Source: Microbulbifer sp. MI-G (GTDB lineage Bacteria; Pseudomonadota; Gammaproteobacteria; Pseudomonadales; Cellvibrionaceae). Taken from it: a DNA stretch of 64,000 nt. The notes below the pieces were generated by a model. It was not told the origin of the DNA. It searched no databases and saw only the letters and a list, made by a program, of their open reading frames with translations. Numbering within the stretch: position 1 is the stretch's first letter; every line of letters starts with the position of its first letter. Shown here piece by piece: positions 16,532-25,376 of the stretch. The DNA lies in contig NZ_CP098023.1 of assembly GCF_030440425.1 (NCBI RefSeq), positions 4,237,001-4,301,000 on the forward strand. The letters are read 5' to 3'. The translations under genes and the position numbers were made by a program.

Positions 16532-17038
16532 ATGCTGAATACCGTTTCCAAAAACCAGATCACAATCATCCGCCGCTGCAAGGCGCCCCGCGAGTTGGTC
16601 TGGAGGGTTTGGACAGATCCGGATCATGTCGCGAAATGGTGGGGACCATTCGGATCGGAGCACACGACCAGCATGGTCGAGCTCAAGGTGGGCGGCATTT
16701 ATTATGTGGGCATGCGCGCGCCGGACGGCTCTGAACATCCAAGCCGCGGTGTCATCTCCGAACTGATACCGTTCGAGAAAATTGTCATTATGGGCGACCC
16801 AAACGCTTTGGACGCTTGCGGCGCCGGATTGCCGCCCAAGGCTGTCGTGACGATTTTATTCGAAGACGACAGTCCGGGGACGACTGTGACCCTGGATGCT
16901 GTCTTCGATAGCGAGGCGGCCCGTATTGCAGCTGAGGACAGCGATTACCTGATCAACTGGACTGCGACACTCGACGCGCTCGATGCCTACTTAGCAAAGA
17001 TCATGGAAGAACCTTTAGAAAGCACGAAATCGCAATAA
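16532..17038 (+). CDS. SRPBCC/AHSA1 domain protein
   Basis: A 168-residue AHSA1-type protein closest to the 'ATPase' annotated members: ITIIRRCKAPRELVWRVWTDPDHVAKWWGP, a classical start with the WWGP motif, then VELKVGGIYYVGMRAPDGSEH and the helix LINWTATLDALDAYLAK. ATG 16532 gives the usual N-terminal length. It is the fourth SRPBCC gene of the island and the one nearest to family consensus. Ligand and function unknown. Confidence 0.87.
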   Translation: MLNTVSKNQITIIRRCKAPRELVWRVWTDPDHVAKWWGPFGSEHTTSMVELKVGGIYYVGMRAPDGSEHPSRGVISELIPFEKIVIMGDPNALDACGAGLPPKAVVTILFEDDSPGTTVTLDAVFDSEAARIAAEDSDYLINWTATLDALDAYLAKIMEEPLESTKSQ

Positions 17039-17152
17039 GAAAACCCTCGATAAAAGTGGCCCAGACAATCTTGGCGAAGGCATGAGCTGCTTTCGGCTCA
17101 GATCTTGACCATTACAGAACGCATTGTTCACCACGTTTTTAAATGACGCCTT

Positions 17153-17545
17153 ATGAAGCCCAAAACCATTTCAGCTTTCAATAAATCGCAGAATGAGGAA
17201 GACAAGAAAATTTGCGACAGACTAAAGCGAGTAATTGATCACCATCTTCCCGAGGCTGAGAGCAAAATTTGGCACGCTCACCCTGTCTGGTTTTTGGATG
17301 GCAACCCAACCGTAGGCTACAGCAAGCTGAAAGATTGCATCAGGCTGATGTTTTGGAGCGGGGCCGACTTTGGCGAAGTGAACCTGAAGCCTGGTACCGG
17401 TAAATTCAAGGATGCATCTGCTCGCTATACAAATATCGATCAGATCAATGCCGACGATCTGGAAAGGTGGCTCGGTAAAGCCAGGATGATCCAGTGGGAC
17501 TACAGAAACATTCAACGCAAAGGCAAGCTATCACGAATTAGCTGA
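17153..17545 (+). CDS. DUF1801 family protein
   Basis: A 130-residue single DUF1801 domain: ICDRLKRVIDHHLPEAESKIWHAHPVWFLDGNPTVGYSKLKDCIRLMFWSG in pieces is the family core. Function unknown. It is separated by more than 100 bases from the gene before and after, so it may have its own promoter; none is obvious. It differs from the two other DUF1801-type genes of the island and is not a local duplicate. Confidence 0.8.
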   Translation: MKPKTISAFNKSQNEEDKKICDRLKRVIDHHLPEAESKIWHAHPVWFLDGNPTVGYSKLKDCIRLMFWSGADFGEVNLKPGTGKFKDASARYTNIDQINADDLERWLGKARMIQWDYRNIQRKGKLSRIS

Positions 17546-17696
17546 ACTCCAGATCACACCCTCCATATATGGAGGCGAATAATGACAAACAGGCTGTATT
17601 TCAGCGTGCAATGGTGGACTCGACGACCACCAGAGCGACGAGATAGTGGGTTATTTTAAGAGTTTCTGTCTAAATCACCCGACTAGGCGTTCGTTT

Positions 17697-17726
17697 TTGA
17701 GAAACATACCAACTAGTTTGTATATT
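17697..17726 (+). promoter_or_regulatory. TetR promoter with palindromic operator
   Basis: TTGAGA (17697-17702), 18 bases, TATATT (17721-17726), then six bases and the tetR ATG at 17733. Between and overlapping these lies ATACCAACTAGTTTGTAT (17706-17723), a palindrome with 16 of 18 positions matching, a natural autoregulatory TetR site. No ribosome-binding site precedes the ATG, so this transcript too may be leaderless. Confidence 0.6.
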
Positions 17727-17732
17727 TCACAT

Positions 17733-18257
17733 ATGCCTCGATCAACGAAAGAAGACCCCGAACGGGGAAACGCGAAGGCGAGACTGCTGGAAGCGGCGCG
17801 CGATGTGGTTCGCCAGCAAGGCTATTCGGGGACTACAGTTGACGAGCCGTGCGAAGCTGCCGGTGTCACGAAGGGTGCATTTTTCCATCACTGCAAAAAC
17901 AGTGAAGCACTCGGCGTGGCAGCTGCGGAGTTTTGGGCTGATACGACTTCGGCGATGCTCGAGGCTGCGCCTTATCACGAACTGGATGATCCGTTTGAGC
18001 GTATTCTGGCACACCTCGATTTTCATCGCTCGTTGATCGAGGGTGACCTTGCCGAATGGACCTGTCTAGTGGGGACCATGACTCAAGAAATCTACCAGGC
18101 GCCCCCTGCTATTCGCAACGCCTGTGCAGACAGCATATTCGGGCACGCCGAAACCCTCGAACCCGATATCCAAGCGGCGCTTGAGAGCAACGACCATCTT
18201 CGTCGGTATATCGAACTTCTTTTTCGCCCACCAACAGCAAAGGAGACGCTCTCGTGA
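17733..18257 (+). CDS. TetR/AcrR family transcriptional regulator, shortened
   Basis: A 174-residue TetR regulator. The N-terminal DNA-binding domain is KARLLEAARDVVRQQGYSGTTVDEPCEAAGVTKGAFFHHCKNSEALG, close to the group that usually reads DELCEAAGVTKGAFFHHF. Two oddities: a Pro replaces the usual Leu in the helix before the recognition helix, and the protein is about 20-35 residues shorter than this group normally is, the gap seeming to fall between AALES and NDHLRRYIELLF near the C-terminus. Both suggest reduced function. Start at 17733 follows the operator; an in-frame upstream ATG (17646) would span it. It overlaps the VOC gene by GTGA. Confidence 0.8.
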   Translation: MPRSTKEDPERGNAKARLLEAARDVVRQQGYSGTTVDEPCEAAGVTKGAFFHHCKNSEALGVAAAEFWADTTSAMLEAAPYHELDDPFERILAHLDFHRSLIEGDLAEWTCLVGTMTQEIYQAPPAIRNACADSIFGHAETLEPDIQAALESNDHLRRYIELLFRPPTAKETLS

Positions 18258-18718
18258 GTGAACGACCGAACTCTCGCATGTGTATCTTCTTCGAAAGCCA
18301 AGCCGAAGAAGCCACCAGATTTTACGCCGAAACGATTCCGGACACGCATATCGACGAGGTGCAGTCCATCGGCAACGGAATGCACCTGGTACATTTTACG
18401 GTGATGGGAACCCCATATATGGCGCTTGACGGCAACAGTTCCTATCAATCGCGTCCGGATCATTCGATCGCCCTCACGACGCTTGACCAGGAAGAAACGG
18501 ATCGCCTCTGGGCAGTCTTAACCGAAGGGGGCAGTGAAGGGTCTTGTGGTTGGTGTGCTGATCGCTTTGGCGTCCATTGGCAGGTTACACCGGCCGGTAT
18601 GACCAAACTCTTGAGCGACCCGGATCGCGAAGCCGCTGGCCGTGCTCAGGCGGCAATGATGAACATGAAGAAAATCGATCTTGCGGCGATGCAATCGGCG
18701 TTTGATCAAACGGCATAG
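18254..18718 (+). CDS. PhnB-like VOC family protein
   Basis: A 154-residue PhnB-type VOC protein and paralogue of the gene at 6294: RMCIFFESQAEEATRFYAETIPDTHI, HLVHFTVMGTPYMALDG, ETDRLWAVLTEGGSEG and DRFGVHWQVTPAGMTKLL line up one for one with it. The GTG start overlaps the tetR stop, so the two are co-translated and this gene is the likely TetR target. Small-molecule binding is inferred; no reaction is known. Confidence 0.85.
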   Translation: MSERPNSRMCIFFESQAEEATRFYAETIPDTHIDEVQSIGNGMHLVHFTVMGTPYMALDGNSSYQSRPDHSIALTTLDQEETDRLWAVLTEGGSEGSCGWCADRFGVHWQVTPAGMTKLLSDPDREAAGRAQAAMMNMKKIDLAAMQSAFDQTA

Positions 18719-18720
18719 GA

Positions 18721-19155
18721 ATGAACACAATGCCTAACGATCATGCGGACATTGCGGCTCTGTGCCAACGCCTGGGTGACGCACATCGAGACAAAGACGC
18801 GGATGCGATTGTCGACTGCTATGCGCCTGATGCTGTTGTCTATTCACTCGCCCCGCCGTTAAAGAGCACCATGCAGTGCAAGGACATTGCAGCGTGGCTT
18901 GAGACCTGGGACGGGCCGATCCATGTGGATGCCCGGGACATGGATATGGTTGTCGGCGGGGACCTCGCCTGGGTGACTGCCCTCAACCATATGACCGGCA
19001 CGAAAGTCGACGGCAAGCAAGTGGATTTGTGGTTTAGGTCAACCTTGTGTTTTCGCAAGAATCACGGCGTTTGGAAGATCGTTCATGACCACGCATCGAC
19101 GCCGTTTTACATGGACGGTTCGCTCCGTGCGGCCGTCGATCTCCGGCCGTCATAG
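18721..19155 (+). CDS. SnoaL/NTF2-like protein
   Basis: A 144-residue SnoaL-like protein: ALCQRLGDAHRDKDADAIVDCYAPDAVVYSLAPP (helix then strand), DLAWVTALNHMTGTK, and the end WKIVHDHASTPFYMDGS, a common C-terminal pattern in this family that often carries a His-Asp-H set. Function unknown. Starts three bases after the VOC gene. It differs strongly from the SnoaL-like gene at 8072. Confidence 0.85.
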   Translation: MNTMPNDHADIAALCQRLGDAHRDKDADAIVDCYAPDAVVYSLAPPLKSTMQCKDIAAWLETWDGPIHVDARDMDMVVGGDLAWVTALNHMTGTKVDGKQVDLWFRSTLCFRKNHGVWKIVHDHASTPFYMDGSLRAAVDLRPS

Positions 19156-19180
19156 CTCGGAAAGGCTGAAAGAGGGTCAT

Positions 19181-19720
19181 ATGCGAGAGAGCGATCTAAA
19201 AATGCGGACTGCCCATTGTAAATGCGGGGCAGTCACGTTCGAGACGAGCGGCGACCCGATAATGACAGTCGCCTGTTATTGCTCAGACTGTCAGGCCGCA
19301 GGCGCACAACTGGAAGCCCTGCAAAGTGCTGCACCAATTCTTGAGCCTGACGGCGGCACCGAGTTTCTGATGCAGCGAAAGGACAGAATACGGTGCTTAT
19401 CCGGCGCAGTGTATCTCAAGGAACACAGACTCTCTCCCGATTCAGGGTCGCGTCGCGTTTTCGCAGACTGCTGCAATTCGGTCATGTTTCTAGAGCTGAA
19501 TAACGGGCATTGGCTTTCGGTTTACGCGCGGCGATTTAATCCGGAGGAACGACCGCCGATTCAGATACGAACAATGACAGCCGATCGGCCCGAGGGTGTA
19601 GAGTTCAGCGACGACATTCCAAGCCCGGATAAACACACAGTTTCCTTCATGTGGAAGCTCTTTGCCGCCTGGGCCGCGATGGGATTCAAAGCCCCAAAAA
19701 TCGATTATATGGAAGATTGA
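19181..19720 (+). CDS. GFA-like zinc-binding protein (DUF6151-type)
   Basis: A 179-residue protein with a GFA-like zinc site: HCKCGAVTFE near residue 13, CYCSDCQAAGAQLE near 40, and the late pair DCCNSVMF near 98, each matching the place of a GFA Cys group. The rest lacks GFA strand patterns and looks like the DUF6151 subgroup. Function unknown; a thiol or aldehyde chemistry role is only a guess from the family. ATG 19181 has AGAGGG upstream and fits the family start. Confidence 0.78.
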   Translation: MRESDLKMRTAHCKCGAVTFETSGDPIMTVACYCSDCQAAGAQLEALQSAAPILEPDGGTEFLMQRKDRIRCLSGAVYLKEHRLSPDSGSRRVFADCCNSVMFLELNNGHWLSVYARRFNPEERPPIQIRTMTADRPEGVEFSDDIPSPDKHTVSFMWKLFAAWAAMGFKAPKIDYMED

Positions 19721-19723
19721 ACC

Positions 19724-20029
19724 ATGACTCTCGCCAATGAAAAAATCGAGATCGAAAATATCCATACACCGGGCCGAACTGAGCGTGTCAACAAGGTCAA
19801 ATACATGACCATGCGTGCAGCGCTGTTGCCGGTCCTGCCAACCGAAGGCCCGGGTATTACAATAGCAGACGCCAAAAAGAGACTATTGGAAAACCTCTCA
19901 CAAGCGGTATTCCCTGGTGGTGAAAAGGCTGGTTGGTGGTTGAAGGCGGTGCAGCTCGATCTGGAAGCAAAAGGCATCATAGCCCGTGGCTCTGTCAGAC
20001 CTGTTCGGATTTACCGCGTACAGAACTAA
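19724..20029 (+). CDS. DUF6958-like hypothetical protein
   Basis: A 101-residue protein resembling a small family found next to SRPBCC and VOC genes: IENIHTPGRTERVNKVKYMTMRAALL, then PGITIADAKKRLLENL and GGEKAGWWLKAVQLDLEAKGII, ending in PVRIYR. It looks like a small winged-helix-like fold (the WWLKAVQLDLEAKG helix and a final wing strand), but no function is known. It starts three bases after the preceding gene, so it closes the TetR-led unit. Confidence 0.65.
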   Translation: MTLANEKIEIENIHTPGRTERVNKVKYMTMRAALLPVLPTEGPGITIADAKKRLLENLSQAVFPGGEKAGWWLKAVQLDLEAKGIIARGSVRPVRIYRVQN

Positions 20030-20677
20030 CAAGACGGCTTCAGGTGAAAAAGTATCATCCGAGCGTCCATCGGGATTCTGGATCAAGGCTATTGACCGCG
20101 CGTAGGATACCAGCATTGACAACCTTCACGCGAAAGCCGGTTTTAGTCAGCGAGGGTGGCAGGTGCCCAATACGCTTGCGTCTTCGGGCGGAATACTCTC
20201 GCATGACGCGCTGATCGACGCTTTTCATCTAATGCCGACAATCACTGAACTTCGTCAGACAATAAAGGCTTTGTCTGGAATGCGCTTTCTCTTGGAAACT
20301 GGCCGATGTCCAGATATCGGAAAATGGGCGCTACACATGCGCACGCTTCGGCTCCCCAAAATAAGTACGTCAGGGGGCGATGACAGGCATTGAGGAAAGC
20401 GGGTACATGATGACTGTCAGAGTTCTAAAAAAATGCACGCAAATCTGGGCATCTGATATCGTCGATCCCACTGATCGAACTTCACGCCAGCACATCCGTT
20501 GCGCCTTATGAAGGCAGGTTCTTTGCATACCTACAGGAATGAAAGTCAAATCGTCCTGGCTAACCGACATGCCAGATACATATTGTGATGCGCTGCAAGT
20601 AGCACACCCCCGACTCCAGAAAACCCTCGCCTATCCTTGATAGGGCCAGCCAGAATTTGGAATTGTTTAAAAGAAAA
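20030..20677. other. Right end of the island, decayed sequence
   Basis: About 650 bases without a supported gene. Just after 20029 a short frame reads KTASGEKVSSERPSGFW and ends at a stop near 20105; further on, a frame to 20393 is open but unrecognised. Both look like coding remnants. A small hairpin CCTATC-CTT-GATAGG lies at about 20630-20645. The stretch ends at the tRNA-like fragment. Confidence 0.4.
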
Positions 20678-20717
20678 TGATGCACCCGACAGGATTCGAA
20701 CTTGTGGCCTACACCTT
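20678..20717 (-). other. Degenerate 3' end of an arginine-type tRNA (possible attachment site)
   Basis: On the minus strand the sequence reads ...CACAAG TTCGAAT CCTGT CGGGTGCA TCA, i.e. a T-arm with TTCGAAT loop, an acceptor 3' strand and a TCA in place of CCA. It resembles the 3' half of bacterial tRNA-Arg (acceptor ...CGGGTGCA). The T-stem has one mismatched pair and no matching 5' half follows, so it is not a working tRNA. Such 3' tRNA pieces are typical scars of tRNA-targeted integration. Confidence 0.55.
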
Positions 20718-20740
20718 GAAGGGTACGCCTCTGCAGCAGT

Positions 20741-21577
20741 CTAGGTTTCGGGGGACAATGCCTGCAAAATGCTGGCCGTTGGGTCCACCTGGTTCATGGT
20801 ATAAAAATGTAACCCCGGCGCGCCGCCCTCCAACAGGGTTTCACATAAATCCGTTACCACCTCGAGCCCCAGTTTGCGGATATCCTCCAGATTGCGGTAG
20901 CTCTCCATGCGCTTTTTCAACCACCTTGGAATTTCCGCGCCACAGTTGCGGGAAAACCGCATCAAGCTATCAAAATTGTTTATTGGCATAATACCGGGAT
21001 AAATCGGTGCATCGATGCCGGCTTTTTCACACTGATCAATAAAGTAGAAATAGGAATCGGGGTTGTAGAAATACTGGGTAAGCGCACTGTCAGCACCCGC
21101 TTCAAACTTGGCTTTCAAATAGCGGATATCGTCACCATAGCTATTGGATTCCGGATGTATTTCCGGATAGGCAGCCACCTCCAGATGAAAGTGGTCTCCA
21201 CTGTGTCGGCGGATAAAAGCCACCAGTTCATTGGCATACACCAACTGTGCAACGGCACCCATACCGGAGGGCATATCGCCACGCAGGGCCACTATGCGGG
21301 TGACACCGGCTTCCCGGTACAGATTCAACAATCCGAGAATGGTTTCTTCATTATCTCCACCAAACGACAGGTGCGGTGCGATGGAGATACCATCGCGGCA
21401 CATATCGGTGACAATACCGGCAGTGGTCTCGCGCGTGGTGCCGCCGGCACCATAGGTCACGGAAAAAAACTCGGGATCAAATGCCTGCAGTATTTCACGG
21501 GTCCGGTACAGTTTGGCACGGCCATCGGCCGTTTTTGGGGGGAAAAATTCAAAGCTGATCCGAATGGGATCTTTCAT
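20741..21577 (-). CDS. metF: Methylenetetrahydrofolate reductase
   Basis: A 278-residue FAD-dependent enzyme that reduces 5,10-methylene-THF to 5-methyl-THF, the methyl donor for methionine synthesis. Family marks: RISFEFFPPKT at the start, FFSVTYGAGGTTR, HLSFGG, the ALRGDMP motif, EVAAYPEIHPES, and the FYTMNQVDPT end. The start at 21577 is chosen because the protein family begins right at this segment; upstream codons of the frame run into the end of ahcY. Last gene of the sahR-metK-ahcY-metF run, 61 bases after ahcY. Confidence 0.95.
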   Translation of the reverse strand: MKDPIRISFEFFPPKTADGRAKLYRTREILQAFDPEFFSVTYGAGGTTRETTAGIVTDMCRDGISIAPHLSFGGDNEETILGLLNLYREAGVTRIVALRGDMPSGMGAVAQLVYANELVAFIRRHSGDHFHLEVAAYPEIHPESNSYGDDIRYLKAKFEAGADSALTQYFYNPDSYFYFIDQCEKAGIDAPIYPGIMPINNFDSLMRFSRNCGAEIPRWLKKRMESYRNLEDIRKLGLEVVTDLCETLLEGGAPGLHFYTMNQVDPTASILQALSPET

Positions 21578-21638
21578 TGTCTGTTCCAGTCCCTGTGGCA
21601 TCCAGGTACCGGTAAAACCGGCACCTTTTACCAGGATA

Positions 21639-23024
21639 TCAGTATTTATAACTTTCGGGCTTGTAGGGGCCGTCCACAGAGACCCCAATATAGTTGGCCT
21701 GCTGTTCGGTCATGCGGGTAATGACACCGCCAAAGCCCTCCACCATATAGCGTGCCACCTCTTCATCGAGACGCTTCGGCAGTACTCTGACATACAGGGC
21801 CGGCACTTTCTGGTCTGCAGGCAGATCGGCAAACTTCTCTTGAAACAGATGAATCTGCGCGAGAACCTGGTTGGCAAATGAACCATCCATGATGCGACTG
21901 GGGTGGCCGGTGGCATTGCCGAGATTGACCAGGCGGCCCTCGGAAAGCAGCAGCAGGTGATCATTGTTTTCCCTGTTGCGCACCACTTTGTGTACCTGCG
22001 GCTTCACTTCCTGCCACTGCCAGTGCTCGCGCATAAAAGCGGTATCAATTTCGTTGTCGAAGTGGCCGATGTTCGACACCACAGCGCCACTCTTGAGGGC
22101 CGCCAGCATGTGCGCATCACAGACGTTGGCATTACCGGTGGTGGTAACAATCAGGTCCGTATTGGCAAGCAGCTGTGTATTGATGCCCTCAGCCGTACCG
22201 GTATTGATACCGTCGATGTAGGGGGAAACCAGTTCGAAGCCGTCCATACAGGCCTGCATGGCGCAGATAGGGTCCACTTCGGAAACCTTTACAATCATTC
22301 CCTCCTGGCGCAGGGAGGCAGCGGAGCCTTTGCCCACGTCTCCATAGCCAATCACCAGCGCCTTTTTCCCAGCCAGCAAGTGGTCGGTAGCGCGCTTGAT
22401 GGCATCGTTCAGGCTGTGGCGACATCCATACTTGTTGTCGTTTTTGCTCTTGGTGACGGAATCATTGACATTGATTGCGGGCACTTTCAGTGTGCCCTCG
22501 CGCAACATATCCTGCAGGCGGTGCACGCCGGTGGTAGTCTCTTCACTGACCCCATGGCACTGATCGAGAATATGCGGATAGTTGCGGTGCAGCAGCTCCG
22601 TGAGGTCACCGCCATCATCGAGAATCATATTCGGCTGCCAGCCGGCAACATCCGCACCCACGGTACGCTGCAAGCACCACGCGTATTCGTCCTCGGTCTC
22701 GCCTTTCCAGGCAAATACCGGTATACCGCGCGCGGCAATTGCGGCCGCAGCGTGGTCCTGGGTGGAAAAAATATTGCAGGAAGACCAGCGCACTTCGGCA
22801 CCCAGCGCAACAAGCGTTTCGATCAGCACCGCGGTCTGGATGGTCATATGGATACAACCCATGATGCGCGCTCCGACCAGTGGCTGCTCTGCGTGGTATT
22901 TTTCCCGCAGAGTCATCAGTGCCGGCATTTCACCCTCGGCAATCTCGATTTCACGGCGGCCCCATTCGGCCAGGGAAATATCCGCGATCTTAAAATCCTT
23001 AAATTCAGTGCTCATCTGATTCAT
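21639..23024 (-). CDS. ahcY: Adenosylhomocysteinase (S-adenosylhomocysteine hydrolase)
   Basis: A 461-residue cytosolic enzyme that splits S-adenosylhomocysteine into adenosine and homocysteine, closing the methyl cycle. The NAD-binding motif is [19 protein letters not shown], the substrate region includes [15 protein letters not shown] and [11 protein letters not shown], and the C-terminus ends in KPESYKY typical of the family (last residues Lys-Tyr). Two starts are possible (MNQMS or MSTEF, three codons apart). It sits between metK and metF on the same strand. I found no SAH riboswitch upstream. Confidence 0.97.
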   Translation of the reverse strand: MNQMSTEFKDFKIADISLAEWGRREIEIAEGEMPALMTLREKYHAEQPLVGARIMGCIHMTIQTAVLIETLVALGAEVRWSSCNIFSTQDHAAAAIAARGIPVFAWKGETEDEYAWCLQRTVGADVAGWQPNMILDDGGDLTELLHRNYPHILDQCHGVSEETTTGVHRLQDMLREGTLKVPAINVNDSVTKSKNDNKYGCRHSLNDAIKRATDHLLAGKKALVIGYGDVGKGSAASLRQEGMIVKVSEVDPICAMQACMDGFELVSPYIDGINTGTAEGINTQLLANTDLIVTTTGNANVCDAHMLAALKSGAVVSNIGHFDNEIDTAFMREHWQWQEVKPQVHKVVRNRENNDHLLLLSEGRLVNLGNATGHPSRIMDGSFANQVLAQIHLFQEKFADLPADQKVPALYVRVLPKRLDEEVARYMVEGFGGVITRMTEQQANYIGVSVDGPYKPESYKY

Positions 23025-23119
23025 GCTTTTTCAGGTCCAGTAACAGGGTTTTTCACAGGGGCGCTTACCGCCCGCATTTCAGTGTTTCTTGCTGCAGAGC
23101 CAGAGATTAGTCAACGCAG

Positions 23120-24340
23120 CTAAAGCCCGGCCTGGGCACGCAAGGCGTCTGCCTTGTCCGTTTTCTCCCATGGGAAGGCGGTAAAGGTTTCACTGTGCTG
23201 CTGCCCGTCGCCGTCCATCCAGTTGTAGGTATGTGTAGCGGGGTCGCGACCGAAATGGCCGTAAGCCGCCGTTAGCTGGTACATGGGGTGCAACAGATCC
23301 AGGGACTTGGAAATGGCGAAAGGGCGCAGGTCGAAATTCTCGCGCACCAGTTCCACCAGTTTGTCCTCCGGGACCATGCCGGTGCCAAAGGTGTTGATGG
23401 CAACGGAGGTGGGTTCAGCGACACCGATGGCGTAGGACACCTGGATTTCACAACGCTTGGCCAGGCCCGCCGCGACAATATTCTTGGCTACATAGCGGCC
23501 CGCATAAGCCGCGGAGCGGTCCACCTTGGAAGGGTCCTTGCCAGAGAAGGCACCGCCACCGTGGCGCGCTGAACCACCATAGGTATCCACGATAATCTTG
23601 CGCCCTGTGAGACCACAGTCACCCATTGGGCCACCGATCACAAAATTGCCTGTGGGGTTGATATGGTACTTGGTGTCGGCGTGCAGCCATTCCAGTGGCA
23701 GGGTGTGATGTACAATCAGCTCCATAACCGCTTCGCGCAAATCCGTCTGGCTCACATCCGGATTGTGCTGGGTGGAGAGCACCACCGCATCAATGGCACA
23801 GGGGCGGCCCTGCTCGTTATAGCGGAAAGTCAGCTGGCTCTTGGCATCCGGGCGCAACCACGGCAGCAGGCCGGACTTGCGCACTTCTGCCTGACGCTCC
23901 ACTAAGCGGTGCGAATAATAAATCGGTGCCGGCATAAAAGTGGGGGTTTCATTGGTGGCGTAGCCAAACATCAGCCCCTGATCACCCGCGCCCTGATCTT
24001 CAGGCTTGGCGCGATCAACACCCTGAGCGATATCTACAGACTGCTTGCCGATCACATTGATCACGCCACAGGTTTCGCCGTCATAGCCCACATCGGAAGA
24101 GGTATAACCAATATCGGTGATCACCTTGCGCACCAGTTCTTCCAGGTCGACCCAGGCAGAAGTGGAGATCTCCCCGGCAATCACTGCAATGCCCGTTTTT
24201 ACCAGAGTTTCACAGGCCACACGGGCCTGTTTGTCACGGGCCAGCAGAGCATCCAGTACCGCATCGGAAATCTGGTCGGCAATCTTGTCCGGGTGTCCTT
24301 CGGAAACGGATTCCGAAGTAAACAGTGTGTATTCACTCAT
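23120..24340 (-). CDS. metK: S-adenosylmethionine synthetase
   Basis: A 406-residue enzyme forming S-adenosylmethionine from methionine and ATP. Hallmarks: [19 protein letters not shown] at residues 9-27, [12 protein letters not shown], and the [23 protein letters not shown] loop. Length somewhat above the usual 380-400 residues. Second gene of the methionine-cycle run, 72 bases after sahR and 95 bases ahead of ahcY. The internal region upstream of it shows no separate strong promoter. Confidence 0.97.
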   Translation of the reverse strand: MSEYTLFTSESVSEGHPDKIADQISDAVLDALLARDKQARVACETLVKTGIAVIAGEISTSAWVDLEELVRKVITDIGYTSSDVGYDGETCGVINVIGKQSVDIAQGVDRAKPEDQGAGDQGLMFGYATNETPTFMPAPIYYSHRLVERQAEVRKSGLLPWLRPDAKSQLTFRYNEQGRPCAIDAVVLSTQHNPDVSQTDLREAVMELIVHHTLPLEWLHADTKYHINPTGNFVIGGPMGDCGLTGRKIIVDTYGGSARHGGGAFSGKDPSKVDRSAAYAGRYVAKNIVAAGLAKRCEIQVSYAIGVAEPTSVAINTFGTGMVPEDKLVELVRENFDLRPFAISKSLDLLHPMYQLTAAYGHFGRDPATHTYNWMDGDGQQHSETFTAFPWEKTDKADALRAQAGL

Positions 24341-24412
24341 GTGGGGGTCTCCATTGATTCCATCTTGGGCGGTTGTATAAATTCTGTTTCTGTCAACGCC
24401 TGCCCAATACCT

Positions 24413-25369
24413 TCAGGGCTTGATAAATTCGCGTATCTGGATCTGAAAACCATTGCGCAGGGCACTGTAGACACTGCGCCCGTCCTTCAGATCGGCGCTC
24501 TGCGCCCAGTCGCTCAACTGTTGCGGGGCAAATCCCAGCCACAGGTCCCCACAGGCCTCTCTGGCCCAGTCCTGCGCGTGTTCCTGCAACTCGGCCACCA
24601 GCAGGCGCCCACCACTTTTCAGGGCGCTGTGCAGGTCGTAAAAAATCCGGGCGGGGTCCGGTGTGTGGTGCAGCACCATATTCACCACAATGGTGTCGGC
24701 ACTGTCCGGGCGCGCTGCGGCTGCACGGGTGTCGCTGCAGACAAACTCGATATTGTTCAGGCCGTGCCCACCGGCAAAAATCCGCGCGCGCGCCAGCATG
24801 GCGGACGACAGGTCCAGCGCCGTCACTGTGTCAAAGCGCTGCGACAGCTCCTGCAAAAACTCCCCCTCTCCGGGGCCCACCTCTATCGCATGCCCCCCGG
24901 GGTGCAGCAGCTGGGCAACCTGCGGACCATATACCCCATAGCCGGCAATCAATTCCTGCTGCTCGCGGAAACGGTTGCCGTTGTCGGCAAAGAAGCGCCG
25001 CGAGGCCTCGGCCCGCTCCTCGGAAATACGCGCTACCGACTGAACCCGCCCAGCGGACAGGGGCAGTAGGTCCAGATCGGTAAACAGCTGCATCAGCAGC
25101 GCAGAACTGCCGGTGCGCCGATAAAAGAGGTTGTTACCCTCGCGCCGCTTACTGACCAGACCGGCCTGGGCGAGCACCTTCAGGTGGTGGCTCAGGGCCG
25201 GTTGGCGCAGATCGAAGATATGGCACAACTCCAGCACACTGTAGGAATCCCGGCTGAGCAGGCGCAATATCTCAAGCCGCAAGGGGTCACCGGCCGCTTT
25301 CAGGGTCGCCGCCAAGCGGGAAATTCCCGTGCCGGGGCCGGGTTCCGAGAGGGAATGGGATTCAGGCAT
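24413..25369 (-). CDS. sahR: ArsR-family regulator fused to a methyltransferase domain (SahR-type)
   Basis: A 318-residue two-domain protein. Residues 15-95 are an ArsR winged helix (AGDPLRLEILRLLSRDSYSVLELCHIFDLRQPALSHHLKVLAQAGLV). Residues 150-300 are a class I SAM-methyltransferase fold with the motif I AIEVGPGEGEFLQELSQ and a VVNMVLHHTPDP strand. Proteins of this type next to metK/ahcY are described as SahR, an SAH-responsive regulator of methionine metabolism; binding SAH in the methyltransferase-like domain fits. Here it heads the metK-ahcY-metF run, with a palindrome at its promoter. The ATG lies seven bases after a -10-like TAGACT and has no ribosome-binding site. Confidence 0.85.
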   Translation of the reverse strand: MPESHSLSEPGPGTGISRLAATLKAAGDPLRLEILRLLSRDSYSVLELCHIFDLRQPALSHHLKVLAQAGLVSKRREGNNLFYRRTGSSALLMQLFTDLDLLPLSAGRVQSVARISEERAEASRRFFADNGNRFREQQELIAGYGVYGPQVAQLLHPGGHAIEVGPGEGEFLQELSQRFDTVTALDLSSAMLARARIFAGGHGLNNIEFVCSDTRAAAARPDSADTIVVNMVLHHTPDPARIFYDLHSALKSGGRLLVAELQEHAQDWAREACGDLWLGFAPQQLSDWAQSADLKDGRSVYSALRNGFQIQIREFIKP

Positions 25370-25376
25370 GGAAGCG

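Noticed and set aside
5782..20717. Integron cassette array
   Set aside because: The run of small one-strand genes suggests cassettes, but many are overlapped by ATGA/GTGA, no attC-like palindromes are seen between genes, and no integrase is present.
20678..20717. Functional tRNA gene
   Set aside because: Only the T-arm and acceptor 3' strand are seen; the D-arm, anticodon arm and 5' acceptor strand are missing.
23025..23119. SAH riboswitch upstream of ahcY
   Set aside because: The minus-strand leader lacks the conserved GGAGCGCTGC and CCAGGCTCGG-type segments of the SAH riboswitch; only a simple GC-rich hairpin-like stretch is present.
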